Origin: Eutreptiella sp. 'Long Island Sound 2002'
Lineage: Eukaryota; Euglenozoa; Euglenophyceae; Eutreptiales; Eutreptiaceae
Reading direction: 5' to 3'
NCBI GenBank assembly: GCA_964036045.1
Contig: OZ038378.1
Span: 43,798,639 to 43,862,638, forward strand
Length of the DNA stretch: 64,000 bases
Both the position numbers and the translations under genes were made by a program. This document shows positions 34,784 through 44,251 of the stretch, piece by piece (the stretch's first letter is position 1; each line of letters opens with the position of its first letter). The notes under the pieces were generated by a model. The model ran no database searches. It saw nothing but the letters and a program-made list of their open reading frames with translations, and was not told where the DNA came from.

Positions 34784-35495
34784 AGTAAGGAGACGTCACT
34801 GCCCTGTCTTTCTTGGAGGGCTTGATTAAGGCCAAGGCCCCTCTAAAACCCTTTTGTTGATGCTAAGACTAACTTAAGTATTTTTATCAGTCTTTTGAAG
34901 CTTAAAGTACACTTTCTCAAAGTAACTAGGGTTGTAACCCTAGCCCCCCAATAAAGTTCACCCCTACCACTCAACTGAGCGGAGATATCTTCCTTCATGG
35001 AGGATATACCGAAATAAAATAAGCAATTCATGCTTTAGGCCTTGGAGGTTAAGCCTAGTCGTCTGCCACCCCAAGACCCCTATACTCAATTGTTACTACC
35101 ACTTAATGTGGTTCTACATTTTAACTGTTTCCGAATTCAGTTGCTTGGCCAAGTCATATTATGTGTCTGGCCTGACACCTATGCCCCACATTCCTAACCA
35201 GCACCATTTCACCCAAAAGAGTGCACATGAAGTGCTTGATGCTATCTCGGAGGCTAGAGTCAGTCCAGGTTTCATATAAAATCTTTTGTATTATGCATTT
35301 GTGATTGAATCTTTGTGTTTATACCTGCTTTGTCTATCTGCAGCCCTTCTGTGTTACACTGGATTTGAAACTATTCATTGATTCGATCCACATCCTGTTC
35401 TTGCTCTACTTGCTCCTTTGGTTTTGGGATTTCACCACCAAAAACCTGCAGGATTTCATCAAAATCTATAGGGCACTAGTCAATGACATCTTTCC
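34784..35495 (+). repeat. Element 2 5' LTR
   Basis: 712 bp, direct repeat of 47249-47961. It begins AGTAAG and the partner ends CTTTCT, a short imperfect inverted terminus, rather than the usual TG...CA. In roughly 400 bp compared by eye there are about 25-30 differences, so the two LTRs have diverged for some time. GCTGG (34779-34783) just before it recurs after the 3' LTR (47962-47966) as the TSD. Confidence 0.9.
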
Positions 35496-35510
35496 GGTAG
35501 CAGAGACAAA
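35496..35510 (+). promoter_or_regulatory. Element 2 primer-binding site (initiator-Met type)
   Basis: GGTAGCAGAGACAAA directly follows the 5' LTR. It resembles the TGGTAGCAGAGG complement of the initiator Met-tRNA 3' end, also present before element 3. It primes minus-strand synthesis. Confidence 0.75.
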
Positions 35511-35578
35511 CCCTGAGAACCTTTCGAACCGACTCTGAGCAGAAGCACAAGAAAAGCACACTGAAAAGCACATTAAAC

Positions 35579-36307
35579 ATGTCCACTCAACTGTCCTCCC
35601 GAACCTGGCCGATCAGAAGTGTAGAAGTGCAACATGGCAGTGTAGCCGACCCAAAGAGTGAACTGCCACTCAGAGCAGCATCTGGGTCTCAGGAAGATCC
35701 AGAGCACAGAGGGGCGGAACTAAATCCGCCCAGAACAATACCATTCATCATGGAAACCTTAGCGGCCCATGGTGAAGACAGCCTGCAAAGGCTCCGCAGC
35801 CGTGTCGAAGCTTCCATCGCCCGGCCGGCTTGTCCGGCCTTGTCTTCTACCGTGCTTGGAGTTGGTCCTGAAGAACAAGAGGACCTACGAAGGAGGATGG
35901 ACGAATTCATGCTCCACAAAGAGTACCACAAGTCCACCGTAGGAGAAGATGGAGAAATACCTCTTGATGCTCTCGGGTCGCCGCCCCAACCTGAGATGGG
36001 CTGCTTCCTCTATTCGGGGCCATCTACAGACATGGCGGACACAGTATCACTACCGAGACGATCCAGAGTACACGAAGACCCGAGAGCAAGGCATCCAGAC
36101 CTGCCAATAATGGATCTTCTTCGCCCAGAGCCCACCCATGGGGCTCTTGATCGTACGGCCGAACTTTTGGCCAAACTTCTATGCGGATCGGAAGACCCGG
36201 ATGTGACAGCTCTGTCAGAGGCTGTCAAGGCTGAATTCGGTATCAACGAACCCTTACCCAAGCCAACGCTACTCTCACCTCTCACCCAGATTGAGCACGT
36301 TGGCTGA
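35579..36307 (+). pseudogene. Element 2 Gag N-terminal region
   Basis: 242 codons starting at the first Met after the primer site. Polar product with a helical stretch EEQEDLRRRMDEFMLHKEY at about residues 100-118 and GALDRTAELLAKLLCGSEDP near 182-201. Ends at TGA TGA. The next Gag segment overlaps it by 17 bp in the +1 frame, so either one base was lost or gained or Gag used a frameshift; decay elsewhere makes mutation more likely. Confidence 0.6.
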
Positions 36308-37148
36308 TGATCTCAAAAGATCAAGGGTGTCCAGGTTGCTACCCAAGGTCACTTGCCCCAGCCCTTTTCATCCTGGCGTCAGGACAGTCCCTATTGCTGG
36401 ACTACAGGACGTGCCGGTGACGGAGACTGAGAAAAGAGGGCCGTCAGCCCTGGCACCTCCTGCCGGCGTATCTCATTCTCCTTCTGGCCTAACCCCGGGG
36501 GCTGGGAAGATGGGCAGACCTATTGCCCAGGCGAACATTCAGCTTGAACTGCGGGAGTTCGACCCGAAAAATCTGCCTGAATGGGCAGAAGAATTTGCTG
36601 AGTTTCTTCTGCTCACTGGCCAACCCCATGTGGATGTGGCCACCAAATGCTCCTTGCTGAAACGTTCCTGCAAAAAATTATTTTTGCAAAAACAGGTGAA
36701 ACAGATTGTGAAAACCTGTTCAACCTGGGTAGAGGTACTCCAAAGATTGGAGAAAACATTCCCAGTCTATGAGACTGACCTCAGTGTGCGCACACAGATA
36801 GAGGAGCTACCTATGCTCCCTGAGTTTCCTTCCGCTGCGCGAGTGTCTGAATACTTGTGCAACCTGGAGTATCTGTTCTCACGGATGAACGTGGGCTCCT
36901 ACGAAGCAACTGAGCCCCACCTGTGGCTCACGAGTAAGAACCCACAACGTACTCGGGATGACTGCCGCGCTACCTCTGAGAGGAAAAGCCGGATCCACTC
37001 GTGCGACGACCTGGTGGACCTGCTGATTGAGCTAGCTCTTGAGAGGGAGAATGACTCCGACATGGAGAAATTCCTCAACAAGGGCCTAAAAATCCCACTA
37101 ACACCAACCAGGGAGGTGGTAAAGGGAGGGGTAACCTACGTGCCATGA
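36291..37148 (+). pseudogene. Element 2 Gag capsid
   Basis: 285 codons. Residues about 80-230 form the retrotransposon Gag helical core: LELREFDPKNLPEWAEEFAE, then FLLLTGQPHVDVATKCSLLK, LFLQKQVKQIVKTCSTWVE and YLCNLEYLF. The C-terminus (CDDLVDLLIELALERENDSD) leads to the nucleocapsid region in another frame, across an overlap at CCATGAATG (37143-37151). The capsid packages element RNA. Confidence 0.75.
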
Positions 37149-37674
37149 ATGAGGTTAAACCTGATGCAGGTACACCCCTTCTGTTCTACTGCAAACCTGT
37201 CAATGACAAGGGGGGGCCTTGTCATGCCTCTGACTGCGATCACCGCAGTAGCTGTATGCTGCAGATGAAACGACCGCAGCATACCAAGGATGGAAAACCT
37301 GTGACCCATCAGGATCATTTCAGGTGTACCATCACCTGTGGCTATTGTGGCAAACGTCGTCACTAGGAAGATGAATGTCACATAATGAAACGCAAGAGTG
37401 ATAAACTCAAGCGACAGGAGCCTGAACCCGGAATGGGGATAAAGGTGGTAAAGGAGGTGGCAAAGGGGGTGGCAAAGGTGGACCCCCTAACCCCCAGAGA
37501 CGCTCATCAGAGCCCGCTGCTACTCCCCCTCCTGCCGCAGGTGACCCCAGGAAGCGCCCACAGGGGGATAACGCTTCCCCTGAGGGTAATAACTCCAAGA
37601 AGAGGCGGCTGGCCTGGATGGCCAAGTCCCTCATGGCTGCAGGGGTGGATGTCAAGTTCCCTGATGAGGAGTAG
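37149..37674 (+). pseudogene. Element 2 nucleocapsid with a stop inside the zinc knuckle
   Basis: The 37145 frame has extra cysteines (CHASDCDHRSSC) and then a classic CX2CX4HX4C knuckle beginning CGYCGKRRH. A TAG at 37364-37366 lies between its His and last Cys, so the knuckle is cut. A frame change near 37430-37440 leads to a Gly/Lys run, a Pro-rich stretch and KKRRLAWMAKSLMAAGVDVK, ending at TAG 37672-37674 before the protease. The region binds RNA. Confidence 0.7.
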
Positions 37675-38427
37675 GGGGGCGGCTCTGAAGAGGAGGACTT
37701 GGTTTTCTGGATCCTCTTGAAAATGGGGGATCAAGTGCTTCGAACGGTGCTTGACACCTGTGCAACACTTTCCATAGTGGCCTGGCGCCTGCTAAGGACT
37801 TTCAAGAAAACTAAGACCGTGGCCATAAGAGTAGGGGATGGGCGTACCATCCATTCCTTGGGGGGAGTCGATGTGACTATATGCTTGGACGATGAAACTG
37901 TGACCCAACACTGCAGAGTGCTGGACACCGACACCTTTGACATCGTCATTGGTACCCACTTCCTACGAAGAAACCCCCAGGTAAAAATGCTGTCTCTCCA
38001 GCGCCCCTATTCTTTGCACTGCGACTTTGGCAGTGGGCTCTTCTCCGGACTTTTGGAGCTGTCAGGACGAAAAGAGTCTGGGCTGCGCTACCCATCCAAG
38101 ACTAACTATCGTACTGAAAACTACCAATTGGCCCGTCACGTTCTTGGAAATGGACTGGCGGCCCTTCAGGTAAACCTGGATGAGATCCAGGTCGAATTGT
38201 TTGCGAGCCGACATCAGCACATCATGCAGTTGTACTGCTCGAAACATTCAAACAACTCTTTCCGTTTCTTCTGGAAAACAATGGGCCTAGCGTATGCTAA
38301 ATCGCCCTTCTCCCTGCTCGCAAAGGTTCTAACCAAAATCCCTTATGAGGGAGGAAGGGTTGTCATGTGCACCCCTGACTGGGGCTGCTCTGGTGAACAC
38401 GCTTACTGGCGCGGTATGCTAGATTGA
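37675..38427 (+). pseudogene. Element 2 aspartic protease and Dam-like segment
   Basis: Counting from 37699, the active site is VLDTCATLSIV (residues 17-27): Cys replaces the Gly of the DTG triad, in the flap order typical of retropepsins, with VIGTHFLRR at 83-91 as second strand. Residues 163-240 match the methyltransferase-like segment also present in element 1: QVELFASRH (164-172), LAYAKSPFSLLAKVLTKI (197-214), RVVMCTPDW (220-228). The NPPF/DPPY box of true N6-adenine methyltransferases reads KSPF, so activity is doubtful. Same frame as the RT ORF downstream. Confidence 0.7.
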
Positions 38428-39096
38428 ATGACCGTGGGAAGAGTGCAACTCCCCGACGGTCCCATCTATGTGGCTGAGGACTCAGACACAGCTATGCAGG
38501 CCCCTGAGTGGGCTAGTTTCTTATCCATCGTTGATGGATCTCTCAATCCTGTACCTCTGTGTGACCTAGACCAGGTGCTACTGAAAGAGGTCATGGCCGA
38601 AAATCTTGGCCTGACCCTTTCTGATCTCAAAAACCGATCTCCTGAGCACCTATGTGCCATACCTACAGGGTGTGAATCTCCCGATGGCTATCTGGAACCT
38701 GCAGCTGTTAGGAAGGATGCTGACGACCAACTGTCTGAGATCGCCAGCACTATCCCTCCTGTTGATCCCAGCTGTGTTGACCTAAAACACAGTGCCTTCC
38801 TAGCCCAGCTGTTGCTGGAGGAGGTAGATCTAGAGTCGACCTCAGAACCCGCTCCCCATGTTGGGAAGCCAGTGCTACACATGCAGCCTATGCACACGGG
38901 TGAACGCATGGCCCGGAGTCCTGATGCTCTGCCGCGGCCTGCTTCTAATAACATTCCACTGTCCGAGCATGACAGTTAGGAACTCCGGCGGCTGTTGTAC
39001 CTGAAGGCCGAAGGTATTGAGCGCCAATAGCAGCTGCAACACCTCAGACAGACGTGGAAATCCTCCATCTGGTCTGAGGGGGACGATGATTCCTAT
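38428..39096 (+). pseudogene. Element 2 pre-RT linker
   Basis: Same frame as the flanking ORFs, interrupted by TAG at 38977-38979 and TAG at 39028-39030. Acidic, with the end of the Dam-like segment (VQLPDGPIYV) and short helical stretches. No further domain recognised. Both stops sit where CAG would fit the context. Confidence 0.55.
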
Positions 39097-40494
39097 ATGC
39101 ACCCTGATCCTGAGATACCGCTAGTGTATTCTCTGCACTATGGGCAGCAATGTCCCCCTGAGTGGGACGATGGTTCTGTGCCTGCCGAAACTGCTGGTCG
39201 GCAGAAAAAGAAAGAACATGGAAAGAGCAACCTCCATGCTGAGGAGGATTTCCGGCAGAAACTCGAGAGTCTTAACCTTGAACCGCAACTGAAGAAACTG
39301 CTGATAACCTATGAGGAGGTGTTTGGCGCCTTGCCGCCTCCCCTCTCTTGTAAAAAACTGGTCCGGATGGACCTGAAACTGAAACCTGAATTTGAAAAGA
39401 CGCGGGTGAGGCGTCGTCCCTATCCCGCTCCACAGGAGCAGGTTGAAGAAATCGAGTGCCAGATCCAGGAATGTACTGATGCTGGCCTCGTTGAAGAATA
39501 TAAGAAGGGGGACTACCCCCATCACTGCAGTCCCTGTTTCCTGGTTGCTAGACCAGGGTCGACTGCCCTACGACTGGTTGTGGACTATGGTGAGGTCAAC
39601 AAGAAAGCCCAGAACCACTCGGGGAGTATTCCTAACATGGAAAATACCCTGGAGCGTATTGCCAAATGCAGGTACAAGACCAAAATGGACAAACGCTCTG
39701 GTCTCTGGCAGAGGGACCTAACCGCCGCAGCTCAGGAGCTGCTCGCTTTTATAACCCCTAAGGGTCGTGTCTTTAAGTCGAAGATCATGCCTTTCGGGGT
39801 GGCTAATGCCCCAGCGCTCTTCCAGGAGCTAATGAACAAAACTTTGTACATACTGAGGCGCAGGCCTCTAGTACAGGAGTTGAATTCTCGGGGTGCAGAA
39901 ATGGAGGCCCAGATGGACGATGTGAGTTTGGGTACTAATACCCAAGAGGACCATGTCCTTCTCCTCCGTGAACTTTTCTTTGTTTGTCAAGAAAACCATC
40001 TCCGAATCAAACTAGAAAAATCTGAGTTTATGAAAGAGGAGATGGAACATTTGGGTTTCGACGTGGGGTATGGCTGTCGGAAACCAGCCGCGTCTAAGAT
40101 GCAGCCCCTACAGGACATGCAGATTCGCGATGACCCTAAGAAGGGTCTACACGATGTGAGGAGTTTTGTGGGCGCCTGTAATTTCTATCGGCGTCACATC
40201 CACAATTTTACCTACTCCTCTGCCCCCCTTACTGACCTAATCAAGAAAACTACTCCCTGGAGGTGGACCGCCAGGGAGGAGGAATGTTTCCAGGAGTTGA
40301 AGAAGAAAATTGCCTCCTCCAACTGCCTGGGAGTGCCCCGCCCCAAGGGCGAGATAGTCCTGATCACTGATGCCAGTGATGTAGGCGGGGGTGGAACGAT
40401 CTACCAATGGCAAGAGCTTAACCCCGCTGAACTAACCCACTGTCATTATCGTACTAGTGGACTGAACCGTGATGGCTCGCTGAAACATGACTAA
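39097..40494 (+). pseudogene. Element 2 reverse transcriptase and start of RNase H
   Basis: 465 codons. RT spans about residues 85-345: RLVVDYGEVNK (159-169), TKMDKRSGLWQ (195-205) with the first catalytic Asp kept, MPFGVANAPALFQ (231-243), AQMDDVSLG (271-279) as the catalytic box, then the connection with DVRSFVGACNFYRRHIHNF. RNase H starts at IVLITDASDVGG near 427. The TAA at 40492-40494 interrupts RNase H; the same frame goes on beyond it. Confidence 0.9.
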
Positions 40495-40878
40495 CCTACC
40501 AGTGAGTGGCGGCTGGTGCCACTAGGACACTGGAATTGGAAATGGAACCAAGCGCGTTCCAATTACAGCACCTATGACCAGGAACTCCTGGCCGGTATGT
40601 TGGTGCTTTCGTCACAATCTCGACTCCTGGGATCTAATCCTATTGTCTGGCTATGTGACCAGGAACCTGTGAAGTCTTTTCTGAAGGGTCCACCGCCAGA
40701 GAAAGCAAAACTAAAGCGGTGGTGGACTTACCTGAGCCAGTTCAGGTTGACAGTTCATCATATCCGCGGTATAAAAAATGAACTGTCTGACTATATATGG
40801 CGCAATAACTTCGATGCGCTTATAGGTGAGACCTCTGAGGCGCTCGCCAAAGAGGCTTTCCAGGGTATGGATGTTTAA
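40495..40878 (+). pseudogene. Element 2 RNase H, C-terminal part
   Basis: Continues the pol frame after the TAA. It carries the Glu in STYDQELLAGMLVL, the Asp in VWLCDQEPVKSF, and HHIRGIKNELSDYIWR, the usual gypsy RNase H end (normally N-x-V/A-D-x-L-S-R). Ends at TAA 40876-40878, after which the same frame continues toward the integrase. Confidence 0.85.
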
Positions 40879-42332
40879 CTTGACCTGTCCATGCGCACTG
40901 CTGGAATCCTGGATGGTTGGAGTCTAACCGACTATCAGTCAGAGTACAAAGAAATTCTCCAAATCCTCAGCACTGGTTTTGAACCCGTGTCATTGACGGG
41001 CACCAGTGGTATAAAAACAATCAGTACCTCTTCTACGAGGACCGGATTGTTGTGCCTGAGGCACGACTGGATGGGTGTCTACAGTGGTCCCATCTCAGTT
41101 TTGGTCACACTGGCGCTAATCGCTCAGTGGACTTCTTCTGTGAGTGTTTCTACTCTAGTCGAACCCTGACTGAACTGAGGTCGCGTATGCAGACCATTGT
41201 GGATGCTTCTGGCTGTCATGCCAGCAAGCAAAGCGACAGTAGGGATAGGGGCCTGATTTCCAGCTTACCCATACCCTATTGTGCTAACTCTCTTCTCTAC
41301 GTGGATTTCATCCACGGTCTACCACGCTTCGGCGGCTATGATAGTTGCCTAGAGGTCACCTGTGGCCCATCTCGCTTCACCTGTGTGTTCCCTTGCAATA
41401 AGAAAATCACAGGTGAGCAGACTGTGAAAATGTTGGTCGAACAATGGTTCGAACCCTATGGAGCACCTAAGCAGGTGCACTCTGATGAAGATGTACGCAT
41501 CTGCAGTCACACTGGGTGGTACAAACGAGTGCCAAATGCCCTCAACGTGGGAGTAACCACAGGTGTGCCCTATACCCACACGTCTAACCCTCTCTGTGAG
41601 GGACAGAACCGTGTGCTGGAGCAAAACTTAAGAATCCTGATGAAACAGGAGCGTACCAAGGACTGGGTACGCCTAGTGCCCTGGGCAGTGCTGACCATGA
41701 ACTCACAGCGGAGCTCTTCTACGGGTTTCACCCCCCACGAACTGTTCCATGGAGGACGACCTGCATGGTTCTTCAAAACCCCCTTTCCTGAGGACTTCAA
41801 GAGCCCTGTGGGAGATTGGCTGGCACACAAGCAGTCTCTGGCGAACCAGGCTGGGACTAACCTGAGACACATTCATGACCGTGAACTGAGCCGACAGAAC
41901 TGCCTACGGCGACCTGCCAGCTTCAAGGTTGGTGCCCTTGTTTTTGCTCACCATTCACGCCTACCCTCCTGGCCACGTAACTGCCTACAGGACCCTTATT
42001 TTGGACCCTATTGTATCATCAGGATAGATGGATCCAGAATCCATGTCAGGTGCAGTCCTCGTCTAGGTGGTGAACTGCTGTGTGCACCTAAACAGTTGAG
42101 GCACTATCACACCCCTGACGATTTGTCTCGAAATGAGTGGCGCCTCAGCGACAGTGAGGTCGAGCGTAAAGACCTAGAGAACGCTGCCAGTCCAGAGGAG
42201 GCAGATGAACTCGAAGGGATGACTGCCGATGAGATGGCAGTCGATGGTTACTACGTGGTTGCAGGTATTGCTCGCCACGAGTATAAACAGGGCTGGAAAT
42301 TCCTAACCCTCTGGGATGGCTGGGTTATCTGA
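40879..42332 (+). pseudogene. Element 2 integrase: zinc domain, DDE core, GPY region
   Basis: After the TAA the frame reads SLTDYQSEYKEILQIL; a frameshift near 40990-41010 moves it into the 41052-42332 frame. The zinc-binding domain has HLSFGHTG and a lone C of the CxxC (SGCHASK). The core has Asp in YVDFIHGLPRFGGYD, Asp in QVHSDEDVRI and Glu in SNPLCEGQNRVLEQ. The C-terminal barrel ends DPYFGPYCII (GPY motif), followed by RCSPRLGGELLCAPKQL. The frame stops at TGA 42330-42332, inside the chromodomain. Integrates element DNA. Confidence 0.88.
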
Positions 42333-42474
42333 GGCGACCTGGGAACCTATGTCAGCCCTCATACAACCAGATGGGAGTATCGACCCCATCTTCCGCTCCT
42401 ATCTCGTTTAGAACAACGAAGGGCAGCTATTAAACCGTGCTGAGACTCTTTCCCAGCGTAAAAGGAAAAACTAA
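42240..42474 (+). pseudogene. Element 2 chromodomain, frameshifted
   Basis: The integrase tail reads DGYYVVAGIARHEYKQGWKF then LTLWDGWVI and hits TGA. One base earlier or later the sequence continues EATWEPMSALIQPDGS, the classic end of a chromodomain, then runs to a TAA at 42472-42474 with a TAG near 42409-42411 on the way. So the element is a chromovirus and 42332 is not its natural end. Confidence 0.75.
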
Positions 42475-43119
42475 TTACCCTGTGTCAGTCTACTGACTGT
42501 GTTCTAACCTCACAGGTGCAGTGAGCACTCTTGTGCAGACGTGTCTGTGTATGGGTGTAAGAGCAGTTGGCACAGTTGCCCCGCATTGGATCCGAGGACA
42601 GGACCGTTAGCCCCCTTGACAACCACTCCCTGGCCGAAGGCCATTGGTTTTTCACAGACTACTGCATACTGAGCACTGCATTGACCCTGTCTGTGCCCTG
42701 CAGACCCATGCCTATGGTTTCCAGCGTGGATCAGGTGGCCGCTCATCAGGTTTGCAGCCACCCAGCGAGTGTATGCCTTGTTGACCATGTGTTGTATGGG
42801 GACTGCCCTGATGTAATGACCTTGGGGAGCCAACGAAGAACGGTGGCTTACTACACCAGGGGGAAATGACAAGCAAGGTGTTATGAGGCAAGGTGTGTCT
42901 TCCCTCCTTGGGGGACAAGCGAGCCCACAGTTAGGACCCCTGACTGGTCCAGACCCATGGGGTTCTACCCTTCCTTACAGGGTTTACCATACCCCTATGT
43001 GTGCTACGTATGTCTGTATGTGTCTCACTTCTCTCCCTGGCGGGACTCCCGGAGACCGCGCTTCGCTGACGTCGGACCGAAGGTCCTAATCAGGTACTAT
43101 TACCACTCCTATGGCGCCC
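42475..43119 (+). other. Element 2 3' non-coding region, left part
   Basis: No coding sequence seen. The last 60 bp (TCGGACCGAAGGTCC onward) match the chromovirus remnant near 22918-22965, upstream of the TIR insertion site. Confidence 0.6.
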
Positions 43120-43124
43120 AATTT
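43120..43124. repeat. Target-site duplication of the TIR element, left side
   Basis: AATTT, repeated at 45031-45035. The uninterrupted relative at about 22965-22980 has one TATTT followed by CTGTGCTGG. Confidence 0.75.
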
Positions 43125-43474
43125 CTTAGGCGGCTCAAGTTGCATGGTCAAAATGCGCCCAAAACTGCCTCTCCACGGCACTCAGAAAAAATAGTCCTTT
43201 TTGGGGGGACGTAAAACAGAAGAACCAAAAATCCCGTGAAAAGCAATTAACTGGTCCATTTTACTTTATTTTCAACAAAACCGACTGCCCGGGAAAATGA
43301 TTTATTTCCACTAAAATGAACTTTTTTTTGGGAAGACCACCACTTTTTGTTTCCTCTACCATTTATGCTTTGCAATGAAAACACCCGTGAGCTTTCAATC
43401 TTTTGGAAAATCAGTTTTCGAAAAACCATGTTGCACGCAGCACCACAAGAAGCATTTTTTGGCACCACTTCTTT

Positions 43475-43490
43475 GCGCGAGGCCTCGCGC
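43475..43490. repeat. GC palindrome GCGCGAGGCCTCGCGC, copy 1
   Basis: Perfect 16-bp palindrome, extended to 22 bp by flanking TTT/AAA. The same word occurs at 44531-44546, 44589-44604 and 44817-44832, and with one mismatch at 43583-43598. All five lie inside the TIR element. Confidence 0.95.
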
Positions 43491-43624
43491 AAACACCAAC
43501 ACAACAGCGCAATAAAATGCATCACAGAGAAAAATGTGCCGCACAAGGTGACAGCATAAAGGTCGTCGAAGAGGAATGCATAGCGCGAGCCCTCGCGCAT
43601 AATATATCAGAACAAGCGAAGAAA

Positions 43625-44251
43625 TTACTTCTTCTTCGGAACAGTTTGCATCTTAGAACCCATAGCCTTAGCAACGGACGTGTTACCCTTAGGAGGTGGC
43701 TTTGCGGGCGCACTTCTTGGTTGGGACTGACGGGCTGGCCGCTTGAATGGAGCTCGTGCCCCGGTTTCCTCGGACCTCGGCTTCGCTGCCACTTTCTTCG
43801 CTGCCTTGCCCTGGGAGACCTGCGCTTCCTCCTCCTCTTCTTCCTCACTCTCCTCCTCTTCATCCCCATCGCTCTCGTCGGATTCTGTACCGGTAACCGA
43901 CTTCGCTGCCTGAGGCTTTGAGGCAGTCTTCTTCTTCTTGGGGGCTGGTTCCCCACCAGTAGACTTCCGCTTTGCAGGGGCCAGTGCTTCTGCAGCTTGA
44001 CCTTTCTCAACAGTCTCTTCCTCCTTCAACGACAACGCCTCATAACCCACCTTGTCATCGCAAACCCATAGGGGAATACCACGGTTTGCCCAGCTGGCTT
44101 GCTGGTCCCAATCACCAGACGCGTGCAGTTTCGACTCTTGTGTCAATACATGGTTCAACTGAGTCTGCAATCTGTTGACCCAATCGGAGAGATTGTCGTA
44201 ACACCAAGAAGGTACATGCGAGAATTCAGCTCGACCGACGCGATCTTGCAC
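43625..44251 (-). CDS. ORF of unknown function in the TIR element (acidic and basic C-terminus)
   Basis: 208 codons, no clear ATG at the start (first codon GTG). Residues 10-75 are moderately hydrophobic with many Trp (SWCYDNLSDWVNRLQTQLNH, SWANRGIPLWVCDDKVGY). Residues about 95-120 have a Lys run (PAPKKKKTASK) that could be a nuclear localisation signal, about 125-145 an unbroken acidic run, and the end is basic and Pro/Ala-rich. This layout suggests a nuclear DNA- or chromatin-binding protein; no family recognised. Upstream on the same strand, 44252-44420 in another frame reads FKPAFVFIDHQPDLM, which may be the N-terminal part lost to a frameshift. Confidence 0.5.
   Translation of the reverse strand: MQDRVGRAEFSHVPSWCYDNLSDWVNRLQTQLNHVLTQESKLHASGDWDQQASWANRGIPLWVCDDKVGYEALSLKEEETVEKGQAAEALAPAKRKSTGGEPAPKKKKTASKPQAAKSVTGTESDESDGDEEEESEEEEEEEAQVSQGKAAKKVAAKPRSEETGARAPFKRPARQSQPRSAPAKPPPKGNTSVAKAMGSKMQTVPKKK

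Noticed and set aside
36291-36307. Programmed frameshift between Gag segments of element 2
   Set aside because: No recognisable slippery site, and similar frame changes occur at many other places in this decayed copy.
37364-42474. TAA/TAG reassigned to glutamine (all in-frame stops of element 2 fit CAR codons)
   Set aside because: Element 2 also has frameshifts and seems to end naturally in TAA at 42472; the LINE endonuclease ends in TAG; element 1 carries in-frame TGA as well. Decay explains all of it.
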